A stretch of 64,000 nt of DNA from Tuctoria greenei (Eukaryota; Streptophyta; Magnoliopsida; Poales; Poaceae): assembly GCA_036927565.1 (NCBI GenBank), contig JAYESD010000003.1:97449591-97513590 (forward strand), in the 5' to 3' direction. Position 1 is the stretch's first letter, and every line of letters begins with the position of its first letter. A program made the translations under genes and the position numbers. Under the pieces are notes generated by a model that was given only the letters and a program-made list of their open reading frames with translations, made no database searches and had not been told where the DNA came from. Of this stretch, positions 46,239-57,664 are shown one piece after another.

Positions 46239-47088
46239 AGGAAGCATAAAGTTTCATAGTGCCTTTTTTTCCAATGACTCGAGATCTGCTTCACTTGGTA
46301 GTTTTGGCAAATTTCATTGAAGAAGAAGCAAAAGTTCATTATAGCCTCTCGAACATTGACCGGTAGGATATTCTGAATTCCAACAGCAATCATTTGCGTA
46401 AGCAATACATGGTAATCATGAGACTTCACATTGGGAGCTACTTTTAGATATGGAAATGCAATAAGCCTTGAGACGTTTGTCGAGTAGTCAGATGGTATTT
46501 TCACATTTTTCAAGAACTCGCAAAACTCTTTCTTGTCATGTTTTAAAATGGTGATCATGATGTGGGTAGTTTGGTTTGTTTTACTGACACTCGAGTCACA
46601 ACTCATCCCTAATTCTCATTTTCTTTAGATCTGCTCGTGCATGTCCATGATCCCTAGTTTTTCGATCCATGTTAAGCAATGTACCGAGTAGGCTCTCGCA
46701 CACATTCTTCTCAACGTGCATCACATCAATCGAGTGATGTATGTCTAAGTCTTTCTAATACGGTAGCTCCCAAATACGGTGCATCACATGTCATCGTCAC
46801 TAGTATTTTTGCAAGTCCTTTTACGCTTATCAAGGACAACATGGATATCCTTTACCATTTCATAGACTTCATGGCCTGTGAGATGGGGTGGAGGATGCCT
46901 CTTCTCAGTGTTATCATTGAAATTATCCTTCATACTCCGAAACGGGTGCTTCATTGGAATGTAGCGTCGATGTCCTATGTACACTATTTTTCGTGACTCG
47001 CTCAAATACTACAAGTTTGTTTCTCTGAAACAATGTGGACATTCGCAACCTACTTACTTACTCTATCCGGACAAGTTAGGTGCCGTTG
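46239..47088 (-). pseudogene. CACTA TNP2 transposase, middle piece
   Basis: Reading left from 47088: NLSGQ-like CPDRVSK, VGCECPHCFRETNL, SESRKIVYIGHRRYIPMKHPFRSM (47005 on), a degraded FGSYRIRKT...HIDVMH region, KEFCEFLKNVKIPSDYSTN, VKSHDYHVLL and FCFFFNEICQ, ending HYETLC at the gypsy3 junction. This is the core of an En/Spm TNP2. It continues the piece at 58931 and is continued at 34108. Stops and frameshifts are present. Confidence 0.9.
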
Positions 47089-47256
47089 TGTGACACCTTG
47101 TTCCGAGAATGAACCAAGCTTGACGCATATGTGTGCCCAGGATGTTTAACACACATACACAAGTGCATCACAAATGATATTCAGATTATATCCATGTCCC
47201 TAATAATAATAATAATAGTACCTTTTTACAATATTTGAATAGTCTTGAATACAAGC

Positions 47257-47257
<1 letters not shown>

Positions 47258-47311
<54 letters not shown>

Positions 47312-47312
47312 T
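47258..47312. repeat. (AAT)n microsatellite
   Basis: About 18 perfect AAT/ATA units. The matching site in the other gypsy2 LTR (56688-56723) has a short, interrupted array and is the left edge of a deletion. Confidence 0.95.
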
Positions 47313-48880
47313 TGCAGTGGAAAACTAAACACTAATAGACTTCATCTCCACAGGCATATCGATGGTAACACACACGTCTAGTACTCCTCATAGTCCTCCG
47401 GATACTCCAAATTATTGCATGTTACTGAATTATTGTAGGAATAGCAAGGGGGCACATGTCGTACTCAGCAAGTGTGAGAAAGTATGACATATAGCTTAAA
47501 CAAGAATGATAATAAATAGCTAATTGCAGAAAAGTACATTTTATTTGCAAAAGTAAGAAAATGCGACTTATGATTACTATGTGAGGTCATTTACCATAAT
47601 AATCCAAATACCAATAATGCAATGTCCAATACCATCAATTCAACTTAAATAACCGTACTCACCCATAATGTATCCATAACCATATGTCAATTTCATACCT
47701 TCATAACCAACCATGCTCATATAACATAACCAAACCCATCCCCAAAACCCAAATCCAATTCCAATCATGTAGGTCATTCAGGTGCTCTTAACCGGGAGCA
47801 CAGCTATCATGATAGTTTTACACTCGGCAGAGGTTGTACCACTTTACCCACAAGTTCGTTATTTCATCACCCGTCGACGACTAAAGAAAACCTCCTTTAT
47901 GCCAGATACACTACCATAGGTGCATGGCCAAGAGATAACAAAAAAAGCCTTTACAAAGTTATTACCATCATGTGCGGACCCACTGAAGTTTCACTGGAGG
48001 TGATGTCTCCAACTGAGCACATCCATCCAAGGGCCCCCTCTTCTGCCGTTCGGATCCTAGGGCAGTCCTGCCATTAATGCAAACCCAACCGACTCCCATT
48101 CCCCAAGCCTTCCATATGATCCGAATGATACTGGCAATACGTAAATTACAGCTAAGCCGCACCCATACTTGGCCTTGTGGTGGCACTGTTGTCCTGGCAT
48201 ATTCTCGCAGAACCGTTCCTTAGATCTAAGGCAAGCAAAAGCACCATACCATGAAACCTGTTCCACGAACCATGCTTGCTTAGATCCCCTAAGTTCCATG
48301 TTGCTAAAATAGTCATTATCACCAATTCACATAGTTCATACGTTCAATAGTTCATATTTAAGCCATTTGGTTATTCCCAATCCCAATTGAGTAAAGCAGA
48401 GCAAAAGTGAAAAATGCCCTTCCCGACTCCCTACATCATATCCGAGCAACAAGGATGGGCATACAAGTCTAGTAAACATCTATTCATGGGTTTCCCATCA
48501 ATTTGACACAAGCATGCAATTTTCGAAATAAAACATTTAAAATAGGATCAAAATGTTCAAGGACACTTGCCTTGCTCCAATGACTGGTCTGTACTGAGAG
48601 CTTCAAAGTTCGAGTGCTGAAGATCCTCATAAGCACATTCTAGAGCGTTTCATTCTATTCCACGCGACAAACATGCAAACAAGCATTACAATCAATAAAT
48701 GCTCATACAGTACTCCATATGCCATGATATGCATGAATGTTGCAATTATGATGTAATACATGTTATTAGGTTACTAATGTTGCTTACTAACTAGTTACAA
48801 CTGAGTTTTACATGTTTGAGCAAGTTTCAAGTCATTTCGGAAAAAAATGGGAAAGTTTCAGGAATTCAGAATTCAGGGGC

Positions 48881-49890
48881 CGGACTAGTCCGCACATGGG
48901 TTTGACATGTTCGCTCTAGATTGGACAAGTCAGCTCTGGACCGAACAAGTCCGTTATGTCTAGGGTTTTGCGAACATCCCAACTAGGGCTTGGTTTGAAT
49001 CAAGAGTGGGATCAAAATTGACGTGGAAACTTGGATCTAGGGCAAATACCGTGAATGCAAAGGTTCAACGATCGAGGATTAGGTGCAACGCGTGAAACTT
49101 GACGTCTACATCTGTTGACAATGAATCGGTGACAAGAAGTAGAAGAAGAACATTGATGTCGAAGAGTCGATGAAGAAGATCGCAGTAGCGATAATGATCT
49201 TGCTTGATCCTGCCTCTCCCTTCTCTCCTATTTCCTCTTTCCTTCTTGGAGTGAGGGCTTCTTCCTCCTTAGATGGCGGCTCACGATGAGAATAGGGCGG
49301 TGAGGGTTTTCCTTTACATGGGCAGGGTGAGGAGAGGGTTGTGGGACGTTTATATAGGAGGAGGAGTGGTGGGGTTAGGGTGGAATCCAAGTAGGAAACG
49401 GTGGGGACAAGTAGGGGCCTTGGTGGGTCCCACTTGGGCTCCTCAAGGGTGGGGCACGATGTTCTAGGGCCCAAATAAGTCAATTACCCAATAACTCGTA
49501 GTGGGGAAAAATAAGAATCCGAGTCGAGACCCTAGAAATCGGACTAGTCCGTATGAGGCCGAACAAGTCCGTTCGGGTAAAGAGAGGAATATCAGACAAG
49601 TCTGGTGTTGTGACAGATAAGTGCACTAATTTATAGTGAGTTGGTCTGAAGTGTTCCAGTAATAACTATCAGACTAGTCCGTAGTTGTAACAAAAAAGTC
49701 CGGGGGAAAACAGAAACACAAATGAATTAGTCCGTAAATTTATAGGACATGTACGAACGGGAACATAAACAAATTCAGACTAGTCCATACCATGTGCCAG
49801 ACAAGTCCGTTGTTCTGAAGAAAACTGAATTAAGCCAGAGAAGACGGCTATACTGGACTAGTCACTGGATAGGTCTGGACAAGTTCATAC
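48881..49890. repeat. CGGACWAGTCCG block, gypsy2 left LTR
   Basis: A perfect CGGACTAGTCCG at 48881-48892, looser copies to 48960, then a run of variants from 49545 to 49890. Position within the LTR matches the gypsy1 blocks. Confidence 0.85.
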
Positions 49891-50017
49891 CCAAAACTGA
49901 TTTTAATAGTTGTTTTGCCTCTAACTCATTTTAATCTTGTTCCTTCTTGTGTTGAATTATATTATACATGTATGAGAATTAATGCAATGGATGATGGATG
50001 AAAATGAGGGTGTTACA

Positions 50018-50031
50018 AACCTACCCCCCTT
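50018..50031 (-). other. gypsy2 polypurine tract
   Basis: Minus-strand AAGGGGGGTAGGTT next to the 3' LTR, nearly identical to the gypsy1 PPT. Confidence 0.85.
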
Positions 50032-50039
50032 AAAATATA

Positions 50040-51460
50040 TCTCACGCTCGAGATTCGACATAGAAGGAAAAAGATAGGGAAATTCTCTCTTGAGATCTTC
50101 TTCCCGCTCCCAAGTTGCTTCAGATATAGTATGATGCTTCCATTGTACTTTGCACCATCGAATCACCTTGCTTCTTGTGATTCTCTCCTTTGCCTCCAAT
50201 ATTTTGGCAGGTTGCTCGTGATAAATCAAATCCTCCTCAAGCTCTAATTCATCAATTAGTACTTGTTCTTCCGGTTCCCTTAAGCACTTCTTGGGTTGGG
50301 AAATATGAAATACATCATGAACATCAAAAAGATGTGCTGACACCTCCAATTGATATGCCACTTCTCCATGTTTGAAATACATCATGAACATCAAAAAGAT
50401 GTGCTGACACCTCCAATTGATGTGCTCTAAATCTTGAATGGTCCGATGTAGAGAGGTGCCAACTTGCCTTTAATGTTAAATCGCTTATGTTCCCGGATAG
50501 GTGACACTTTGAGATACACAAAATCCCCAACTTCAAAGGTTAGATCCCTTCGCCTATTTTCTGCATAGCTTTTCTGGCGTGATTGAGCAGCCTTCAAGAT
50601 TTCCTTTATAGCTAGAACTTGCTTCTCAGCATCTTGTAGTATATCGGGTACAAATATCTGATTTTCTCCCGTCTCATTCCAGAAAAGAGGTGTTCTACAC
50701 CTTCTACCATACACCACTTTGAAAGGTGACATCTTTAGGCTGACTTGGTAGCTATTGTTGTATGATAATTCAGCATACGACAAACTATTGTCCCAACTAC
50801 GTCCACGTTTCAAGTCACAAGCTGTCAACATATCCTCTAATGTCTGGTTCATCCTCTCAGTTGTTCCGTCGGTCTGTGGATGATATGCGGAGCGGAAATT
50901 TAACTTGGTACCCATGGACTCATGTAGTTTTTCACAAAATCTAGAGGAGAATGGGGGACCCTGGTCAAACACTATTTTCTTCCATGTCGGCATACAATAT
51001 GCTCCATATATAGCTCTGCAAGCTTCGATGTGGTATATGTGGTTCTGACAAGAATGAAGTGAGCTAACTTGGTTAGGCGATCCACAATGACCCATATAGA
51101 GTCATAACTAGACAGAGTATGTGGCAGTCCAACTATAAAGTCCATGCCGATTTCTTCCCACTTCCACTCGGGTACCTTTAGAGGTTGCAATAATCCAGCT
51201 GGTCACTGATGCTCCGCTTCACTCATTGTCATATATCACATAAGGCAACGTATTCGACAATGTCCTTTTTCATGCCATCCCACCAATAGCAAGTTTTCAA
51301 GTCCTTGTACATCTTCGTACAACCTGGATGAATGGAATAGGGCAAGTCATGTGCCTCCTTCAGTATTGTGTCACGGATATGCTTCACATTAGGCACGACA
51401 ATTCATTTCCCAAGTCATAGTGTACCATTGTCATCCTCGTCAAATCTAAATTCTCTCCCT
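50040..51460 (-). pseudogene. gypsy2 integrase with chromodomain
   Basis: The zinc region is near 51240-51420 (AHDLPYSIHPG and TCYWWDGMKKDI). The core carries GMDFIVGLPHT, IVFDQGPPFSSRF and QTDGTTERMNQT, so the three acidic residues remain although the motif around the second is changed. GPFKI and QLEVSAHLFDVHDVFHISQ follow, and a chromodomain (RWCKVQWKHHTISEATWERE) at about 50065-50205. A local duplication (50307-50424) and stops interrupt it. Confidence 0.9.
50307..50424 (-). repeat. 52-bp tandem duplication in gypsy2 integrase
   Basis: The sequence starting GAAATACATCATGAACATC at 50307 is repeated from 50374, 67 bp away, and runs with almost no change through ACACCTCCAATTGAT. The second copy breaks the reading frame before GPFKI. 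Gypsy1 has a single copy at the same place (about 9383-9435). Confidence 0.9.
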
Positions 51461-52425
51461 TCTTGGATCCTTTCATTGATCTCTTGAATTTCCTCATCTG
51501 TTGTCTGACCTTCTCCTATTTCTTGTTCCAGGGTTGGGTTTAATTCCATTGCTCCTACTTCATTCACAAATCCAAGACGCAATCATTCAAACTCCTTACA
51601 TAGCTCGGATGGCAACTGCCAAACAACGAGTTGGTGGAATGCTTTTTTTCGACTCAAGGCATCTGCCACGTCCCATGTCATAGTCTTTGATGAGCTCTAG
51701 CCATCGTCGTTGTCTCAAATTAAGATCCATTTGCGTGAATATGTATTTTAGACTCTTGCGATCCGTGTAAATCTCACACCTATGACCAAGAATGTAGTGC
51801 CCCCAAATCTTCAATGCATGCCCTACAACTGCGAGTTCAAGATCATGCGTTGGATAATTCAGCTCATGTTTCTTCAGTTGCCTAGATGCATAAGCTACTA
51901 CTCGGCCTTCTTGCATCAATACATAGCCAAGTCCTTGCCTCTAGGCATCACAATATACGTCAAAGCCTTTGCTTACGGCTGGCAACGTCAATACCGGTGC
52001 GGTGGTTAATCTCTTCTTTAACTCCTCAAAACTTTCTTGACAAGCCTGGGTCCATCTGAATGGTTTCTCCTTCATTAGTAGTTCAGTCATGGGCTTTGCT
52101 ATCTTGGAGAAGTCATTGATGAAACGACAATAATATCCAGCCATTCCCAAGAAACTTCGAATATCCTTCACATTCTGTGGTGGGTTCCACTTCAACACAT
52201 CTCTTACCTTTTTCGGATCGACTGATACTCCTCCTTTGGAGGTGATACGGCCTAAAAATGATATCTCCCTCAACCAGAATTTGCACTTATTGAACTTGGC
52301 ATACAACTGGTGCTCTCGAAATTTTTGCAATGTCACCTTAAATGCTCTTCATGCTCTTCTTTGCTTTTTGAGTATACCATGATATCGTTGATGAACACTA
52401 CGATGAACTGATCCAAATATTCCAT
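51461..52425 (-). pseudogene. gypsy2 RNase H and RT C-terminal half
   Basis: From 52425 leftward: the YxDD region reads FINDIMVYS, so the second catalytic Asp is Asn. FLGRITSKGGVSVDPKKV, SFLGMAGYYCRFINDFS and GFDVYCDA (RNase H start, about 51945) follow, then ASRQLKKHELNYPTHDLELA. 51461-51595 is the degraded connection to integrase. The N-terminal half of RT is at 53993-54626 beyond the solo LTR. Confidence 0.9.
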
Positions 52426-53987
52426 TGTTGATATTTCCTACGCACTACTAACAAATCATCCCTAGCAGTTGTGCCAGAAATGCTTGTTGGTAGTTAATAA
52501 ATCATAGATATAAATCTTCCCAAAGGGTGTCATTTATATTCTCCCAAAGGATGGCTAGGTGGAAGTAAAGCAATCATCAAATGGAGAGGCTAGGTTGGTC
52601 TACGTAGGGTTCTAGCTAGGATGGCTAAATGATAATTTGGAGGTAGTGTGACACACACGTCAGCATTCTATCCTAAAGGGGTAAATGAGGTAAAGAGGGA
52701 CTAGGCTAAGAGTTAGGTAGATACTCCTACTGTGCTTCTAATGTACATATACATAGCCTAAATTAGTTACTAATGATCATATAAATTATGAATTCTCATG
52801 CTAACTAGATTAACACATCAAGCACGGGTTTACCCCTAGCAACACTAGGACGACTCCCACCAAGATCCTATGGCATATTCGAACGTGGAGGATTACAAAG
52901 GACAGATAGGTCTGTCACCACCTACTACCTACCTCTTCAATCCGTGGGCCTACAATACATTCAACGCTACTTATCTATCCTAGCACCATGCTAGCATATT
53001 AAGTAATTACCTTAAGAGCCTAGGCACAAGCCATCCTAAGACAATGAACTAAATCATCGTTGAACCAATGTTAATTCATAGCATAAGTGATTCATATTAA
53101 CATAATCATGTCATAGCTAATTAGACTATAGTGGGGGTTTGTAGTGTTTATGATGATATAATGAGGATGGTATAGCATAATCATAAATACTACTCCTACC
53201 ACATATATGGAATCCACAATCAAACAAGAAACACTTCATCCAAGTATATGAACAATAGAAGACTAAAGATAACATATTTATTAAGAGAAAATTCACAAAT
53301 ACAAAAAGGAATATGAGAGTCATACCTTTCCCAATTAGGAATTGGGAAGAGACTCCTTCTACTCCTCTTCTACTTGGACTATGGACTAGAAGCTCTCCTC
53401 TCTATAGCCTAAACCCCTCTAAACTTATGGTGAATAGTGTAAACAATGGATGAATACTTAAGTGGTGTGTGTGTGAAGTGAGGGTAGGGAGTCCTATTTA
53501 TAGGTGGAGAAGGGTCGTTTCCTGTCACCAAAAGCGCGTGAATCAGTCTTCATCATGATCAGGACACCACAGGGAGTCGACACGTGGAAGCTGACCGAGT
53601 TTAGCGCCAGGAAGGGGTCGGCCGAGCCCCCTAGTCACCGGAACAAAAACATGGACCAATTCCAGTGTGTTTCCTCGGGGTGACTTCCAGGTGGGTGTCA
53701 TTGACTGATATGGGTGATACATCGTTGGATGGCCCCGAATACTTCTGTTTGTTGGTCATTTGATCCATGTGGTGCCACATGTCATCACTTGATTGGCTGG
53801 GATGGTATTTTATAAGATTGCTCCCCCTCTTTTACCTCATTTCTTGCAATAATTCCCTGCATGCACCATTTCTCAAAGGCAAGTGGAAATAGGTCAAATA
53901 GAAAGGTGATTTGTGCAAGAAATGACAATTCCTTCACATAGTTGAGTTATATTGATGCGTGAAATTGGTATATAACAGCCATCAACA
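52426..53987. mobile_element. Solo LTR, copy A (TGTTGATATTTCC family)
   Basis: 1562 bp with ends TGTTGATATTTCC and CCATCAACA, and duplication TCCAT/CCCAT (52421-52425 and 53988-53992). It breaks gypsy2 RT between the two halves. The interior is colinear with copy B at 62092. CCTATTTATAGG near 53490 is a palindromic TATA-like site, so the strand is uncertain. No coding sequence. Confidence 0.85.
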
Positions 53988-53992
53988 CCCAT

Positions 53993-54626
53993 GAAGACTT
54001 TATTCATGAGATACATGAAGTATGCAGGTGCATTCGTCAATCCAAATGACATAACGGTATACCCATATGACGCATACCGTGTTTGAAAGGTGTTTTGGGA
54101 ATGTCCGCGGGTCTGATTTTTAGCTGGAAGTATCCTGATCGAAGATCAATCATAGAGAATATTCGTGCTCCCTTCATTTGGTCAAATATATCTTCAATGC
54201 GGGGCAGCGAATACTTATTCTTGATTGTCACCTCATTGAGAGGCCGGTAGTCCACACACATCCTTGGGGATCCGTCCTTCTTATCTACAAAGAGCATTGG
54301 GGATCCTCATGGTGACGACTGGGGCATATAAAACCCTTTTCTAGCTGCTCTTGAATCTGCTTCTTGAGCTCCACTAGTTCATTAGCAGGCATCCTATATG
54401 GCCTTTTAGCTATAGGTGCATTTTCAGGTGTTAAATCAATAACGAACTCGATGTCATGATCACGTGGCATACCTGGCAATTCTTCCGGAAACACCTCTAG
54501 GTACTTGTGAACAATTGTAATTTCTTCCAATGTCACACCTTCCACATGGCTTATCATTGCCTTTCTAGTTGTTGGCTGAACTACCTTGAATTCTATACTT
54601 ACTCCTTTGTCATTTGTTACCTGCAC
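53993..54626 (-). pseudogene. gypsy2 RT N-terminal half and protease connector
   Basis: From 54626: SIEFKVVQPTTRKAM, EEITIVHKYLEVFPEELPGM, AKRPYRMPANELVELKKQIQ, then MCVDYRPLNEVTIKNKY and SMIDLRSGYFQLKI, ending near 54000 in a MNKVFM segment. A frame change lies near 54290. At its 5' side the protease is missing and a gag N-terminal fragment follows directly. Confidence 0.9.
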
Positions 54627-54990
54627 TAGACAATAGCAAGCTTCTTCTCAATAGATTTCAGCCATCATCATCTTCCATAGGATCATTGGCTTGAGCAAAG
54701 GTAGGCGGCTTGGTCCTCATAAACTCTCCCAAGCGGTTGTGAGGTGGCGGGGGTGGTGGTGGTGGTGGTGGCGGCGCAGGATGCGGTTTTGGTTGTTGTT
54801 ATTGGCTTACAGTTGTCCCAAAGTTTGTATCATGGTCTGCATGAGCTGGTTTCGCATAGCTATGAGGTGCTCCATGTTGCTGGCATCAGGTCCAAGGTTG
54901 ATATTATCAGGAACCTCAACGTTGTCATCATCACCATTGGTGTTCCTTTGGTTACAGGGTTACCCTCGACATTTGTTGGTGGAAAAAGAG
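54627..54990 (-). pseudogene. gypsy2 gag N-terminal fragment
   Basis: The sequence matches the start of gypsy1 gag (13310-13640): an AMRNQLMQTMIQTLGQL segment at about 54810-54860, a proline-rich run from a (GGT)n tract at 54750-54775, and RLGEFMRTKPPTFAQAND at about 54690. The capsid core, zinc knuckle and protease, which in gypsy1 occupy about 1.2 kb, are absent. The junction is at about 54626. Confidence 0.8.
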
Positions 54991-55350
54991 CATGAGATGG
55001 AAGAATTCAGAAATTGAGAGAGACGACCCTAACTATATGCATCAAGGTGTATGAAACTAAGCAACTCTCTTATTATATAATAAGGCTCTATATGAGCATG
55101 TGGACAAGTGTCGAAGCATCTCACATCTCTCTACTACATGTGGATGTGGACAAATCGCCAAAGCGTTCCACAACTCACACCAAGCACACAATCACAAGCA
55201 ATCACCATAGAACATTTAGCACACCACACAACTATAGCTTTTATGATCTAAACACCTTTAAACTTCTCTACATGAGATCTATACTTAATTGTGAGAGCCG
55301 TGGCTGTTCTAGCCGTGAGACGGCAGTAGCAAGTCATACACGGGCTCACG
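54991..55350 (-). other. gypsy2 non-coding spacer between extra ORF and gag
   Basis: Up to about 55250 this matches the leader of gypsy1 (13660-13855), for example AACTATATGCATCAAGG against AACTATATACATCAAGG. In gypsy1 that leader joins the PBS flank directly. No coding sequence is seen. Confidence 0.75.
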
Positions 55351-56288
55351 TCAAGGTGAATTGCTCGTCCATGTATGTGCTGGTGATCTTGCCACACCAT
55401 TGATCTCCACGATGGCACACACCTCCTCTTGCTTTTCCATTATGTACATTCTCTTGCGGAGGTAGCGTATCTCTTCCGTAGCATCAGCATAGCAATTTCC
55501 CAAATTCACAAGTATCCTCTGAGATATGTCAACAGCATGGAGACCGGATTGAGCTTCTTCTTGTGGTCCCATTATTTCCCTCGTTCTACTTTTGGGACGC
55601 GGGTGTAGCGCAAAGCTAGTACCTCCATGCTGCTCACGATAGGAGTAACACAATCTGGTGAGTGCTTCTCAAGCAACACGATCAAGAGCTTGCTCCCTGG
55701 TGGATCTCCATGTGGGTGCAAAGTGTCGGGTGACCACAACGTCCTTAGTGAGAATAGTAATTTGAGCCTTCCATTCTTCATGTCCATAGCGAGGAATCCT
55801 CTTAACATAATACTTCAGGTGCATATTATATTGGTCAAGGAACTCCTTCATTTCTTTAGCTGCAAATGCTCCATCAGTCCTATCGGACCAGAATATGCAA
55901 AGCGGAAAACTGAACCCTTATCTTCCTTTCTAGCTCCAATAGGTGCGGGTGCACCTTCCTGGACCGCAGGTACATCCTCTTGTGCTGCGGGTTCATCCTC
56001 TCGGTTTTCTTCTTGTAACTCATCCTCATGGGGTTCCTCATCCTCATGTGCTTCATCTTCATCCTCCTTGTGTGTCTCATTTTCCTCTTCATCATCACCA
56101 TAGAATTCTACCTCCTCAAGATCTTCCTCCGTTGTGTTGGAGTGCTCATGCTCAACATCTTTTGCGGGGTAGCTCACTTCCTCCTCTTCTCTAACTGGTT
56201 CTCTCGATGGCTTCTTGTGAGGTCTAAGCTTGCTTCCAAGAGATGGCAAATGAGCTCTCTTGTGGGCCGTCATTTTAGTGTGAGCCAT
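55351..56288 (-). pseudogene. gypsy2 extra ORF: H3-tail-like N-terminus, acidic tract, putative coiled coil
   Basis: Starts at ATG 56286-56288, 267 bases inside the PBS on the sense strand. The first residues MAHTKMTAHKRAHLPSL align with the histone H3 tail ARTKQTARK (six of nine positions after Met). Both His residues use CAC codons, one transition from Arg CGC at a CpG. Residues ~35-105 are strongly acidic. The frame is shifted by one base at 55848-55851, where MKEFLDQYNMHLKYYV follows, then RYGHEEWKAQITI, EQALDRVA (stop) and, at 55351-55653, a tract likely to form a coiled coil (IRYLRKRMYIMEKQ). It resembles the gypsy4 ORF at 31272-31845 in its middle and end. Not gag. Function unknown to me. 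Confidence 0.75.
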
Positions 56289-56554
56289 CTATAGAGAAAA
56301 CATGAGAATATTAGAGGAAAGTGTAAATACAAGTTCTGAAATTGCAACTGTCATAAAACAAGGTAGGAGGATGTGCAATAGCTCAAAAAGATGGAAAAGA
56401 GGTAAAATTTGCAGCAGCAGCAAAATCACGCATTTTCCCGCAAAGTATAATTAGTGGAAAGCAAAACAGTGCACAATAGGTAAATTTTGAAAGGAAAGAA
56501 GTCCTAAGTGGTTTGTGGTGTCCATTCTACCTAGGCTTGCGTCCTACGGTCAAA

Positions 56555-56570
56555 CATGACTCTGATACCA
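56555..56570 (-). other. gypsy2 primer-binding site
   Basis: Minus-strand TGGTATCAGAGTCATG, three bases from the 5' LTR; initiator-Met-tRNA type. Confidence 0.9.
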
Positions 56571-57664
56571 GTTTGTGACATCTGGTTCCGAGAATGAACC
56601 AAGCGTGACGCATATATGTGTCCAGGATGTTTAACACACATACACAAGTGCATCACAAATGATATTGAGATTATAACCATGTCCCAAATAATAATAATAA
56701 TAATATAAATATAATAATAATATGGCCAAGAGATCACAAAATAGCCTTTACAAAGTGATTACAAGCATGTGCGGACCCACTAAGGTTTCACTAGAGGTGA
56801 TGTTCCCAACTGAGCACATCCATCCAAGGGCCCCTGTTGTGCTGTTCGGATCCTAAGGCAGTCCCACCATTACTGGAAGCTCAACCGACTCCCATCCCTC
56901 GAGCCTTCCATATGATCCTAACGATACTGGCAATACACTAATTAATCAGCTAAGACGCACCCATACTTGGCCTTCTGGTGGAATTGTTGTCCTAGCATAT
57001 TCTCGCATGAACTGGTCCTTAGATCTAAGGCAAGCAAAACCACCATACCATCAAACCCATTCCACGAACCATGCTTTCTTAGATCCCCTAAGTTCCATGT
57101 TGCTAAAATAGTCATTATCACCAATTCACATAGTTCATATGTTCAATAGTTTCTAATTAATCCATTTGGTTATTCTCAATCCCAATTGAGTAAATCAGAG
57201 CAAAAGTGTAAAATAGTCTTCCCGACTCTCTACATCATATCTCGAGCGACATGGATGGGCATACAAGTCTAGTAAACACCTATTCATGTGTTTTTCATCA
57301 ATTTGAGACAACATGCAATTTTCGAAATGAAACATTTGAAAAAGGATCAAAATGTTCAAGGACACTTGCCTTGCTCCGATGGCTGGTTCGGATCAAGAGC
57401 TTCAAAGTTCTGGTGCTGAAGATCCTCGTAAGCACCTTCTAGAACATTTCCTTCTATTCCGCACGACAAACATGCGAACAAGCATTACAATCAATAAATG
57501 CTCATATAGTACTCAATATGCCATGATGTGCATGAATGATGTAATACATGTTATTAGGTTACTACTGTTGCTTACTAACCAGTTACAACTGAGTTTTACA
57601 TGTTTGAGCAAGTTTTGAGTAATTTTGGGAAAAACTGGGAAAGTTTCAAGAATTCAGAATTCAA

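Larger units (their letters stand above)
47089..50017 (-). repeat. gypsy2 3' LTR
   Basis: 2929 bp, TGTGACACCTTG to GGGTGTTACA. The minus-strand TATA box is at 49349-49357. It holds a long AAT microsatellite (47258-47312) and the palindrome block 48881-49890. Homologous blocks show it is the same superfamily of LTR as gypsy1. Confidence 0.92.

Noticed and set aside
54744..54775. A functional glycine-rich reading of the GGT tract.
   Set aside because: The tract encodes the proline-rich gag segment on the opposite strand, as in gypsy1.
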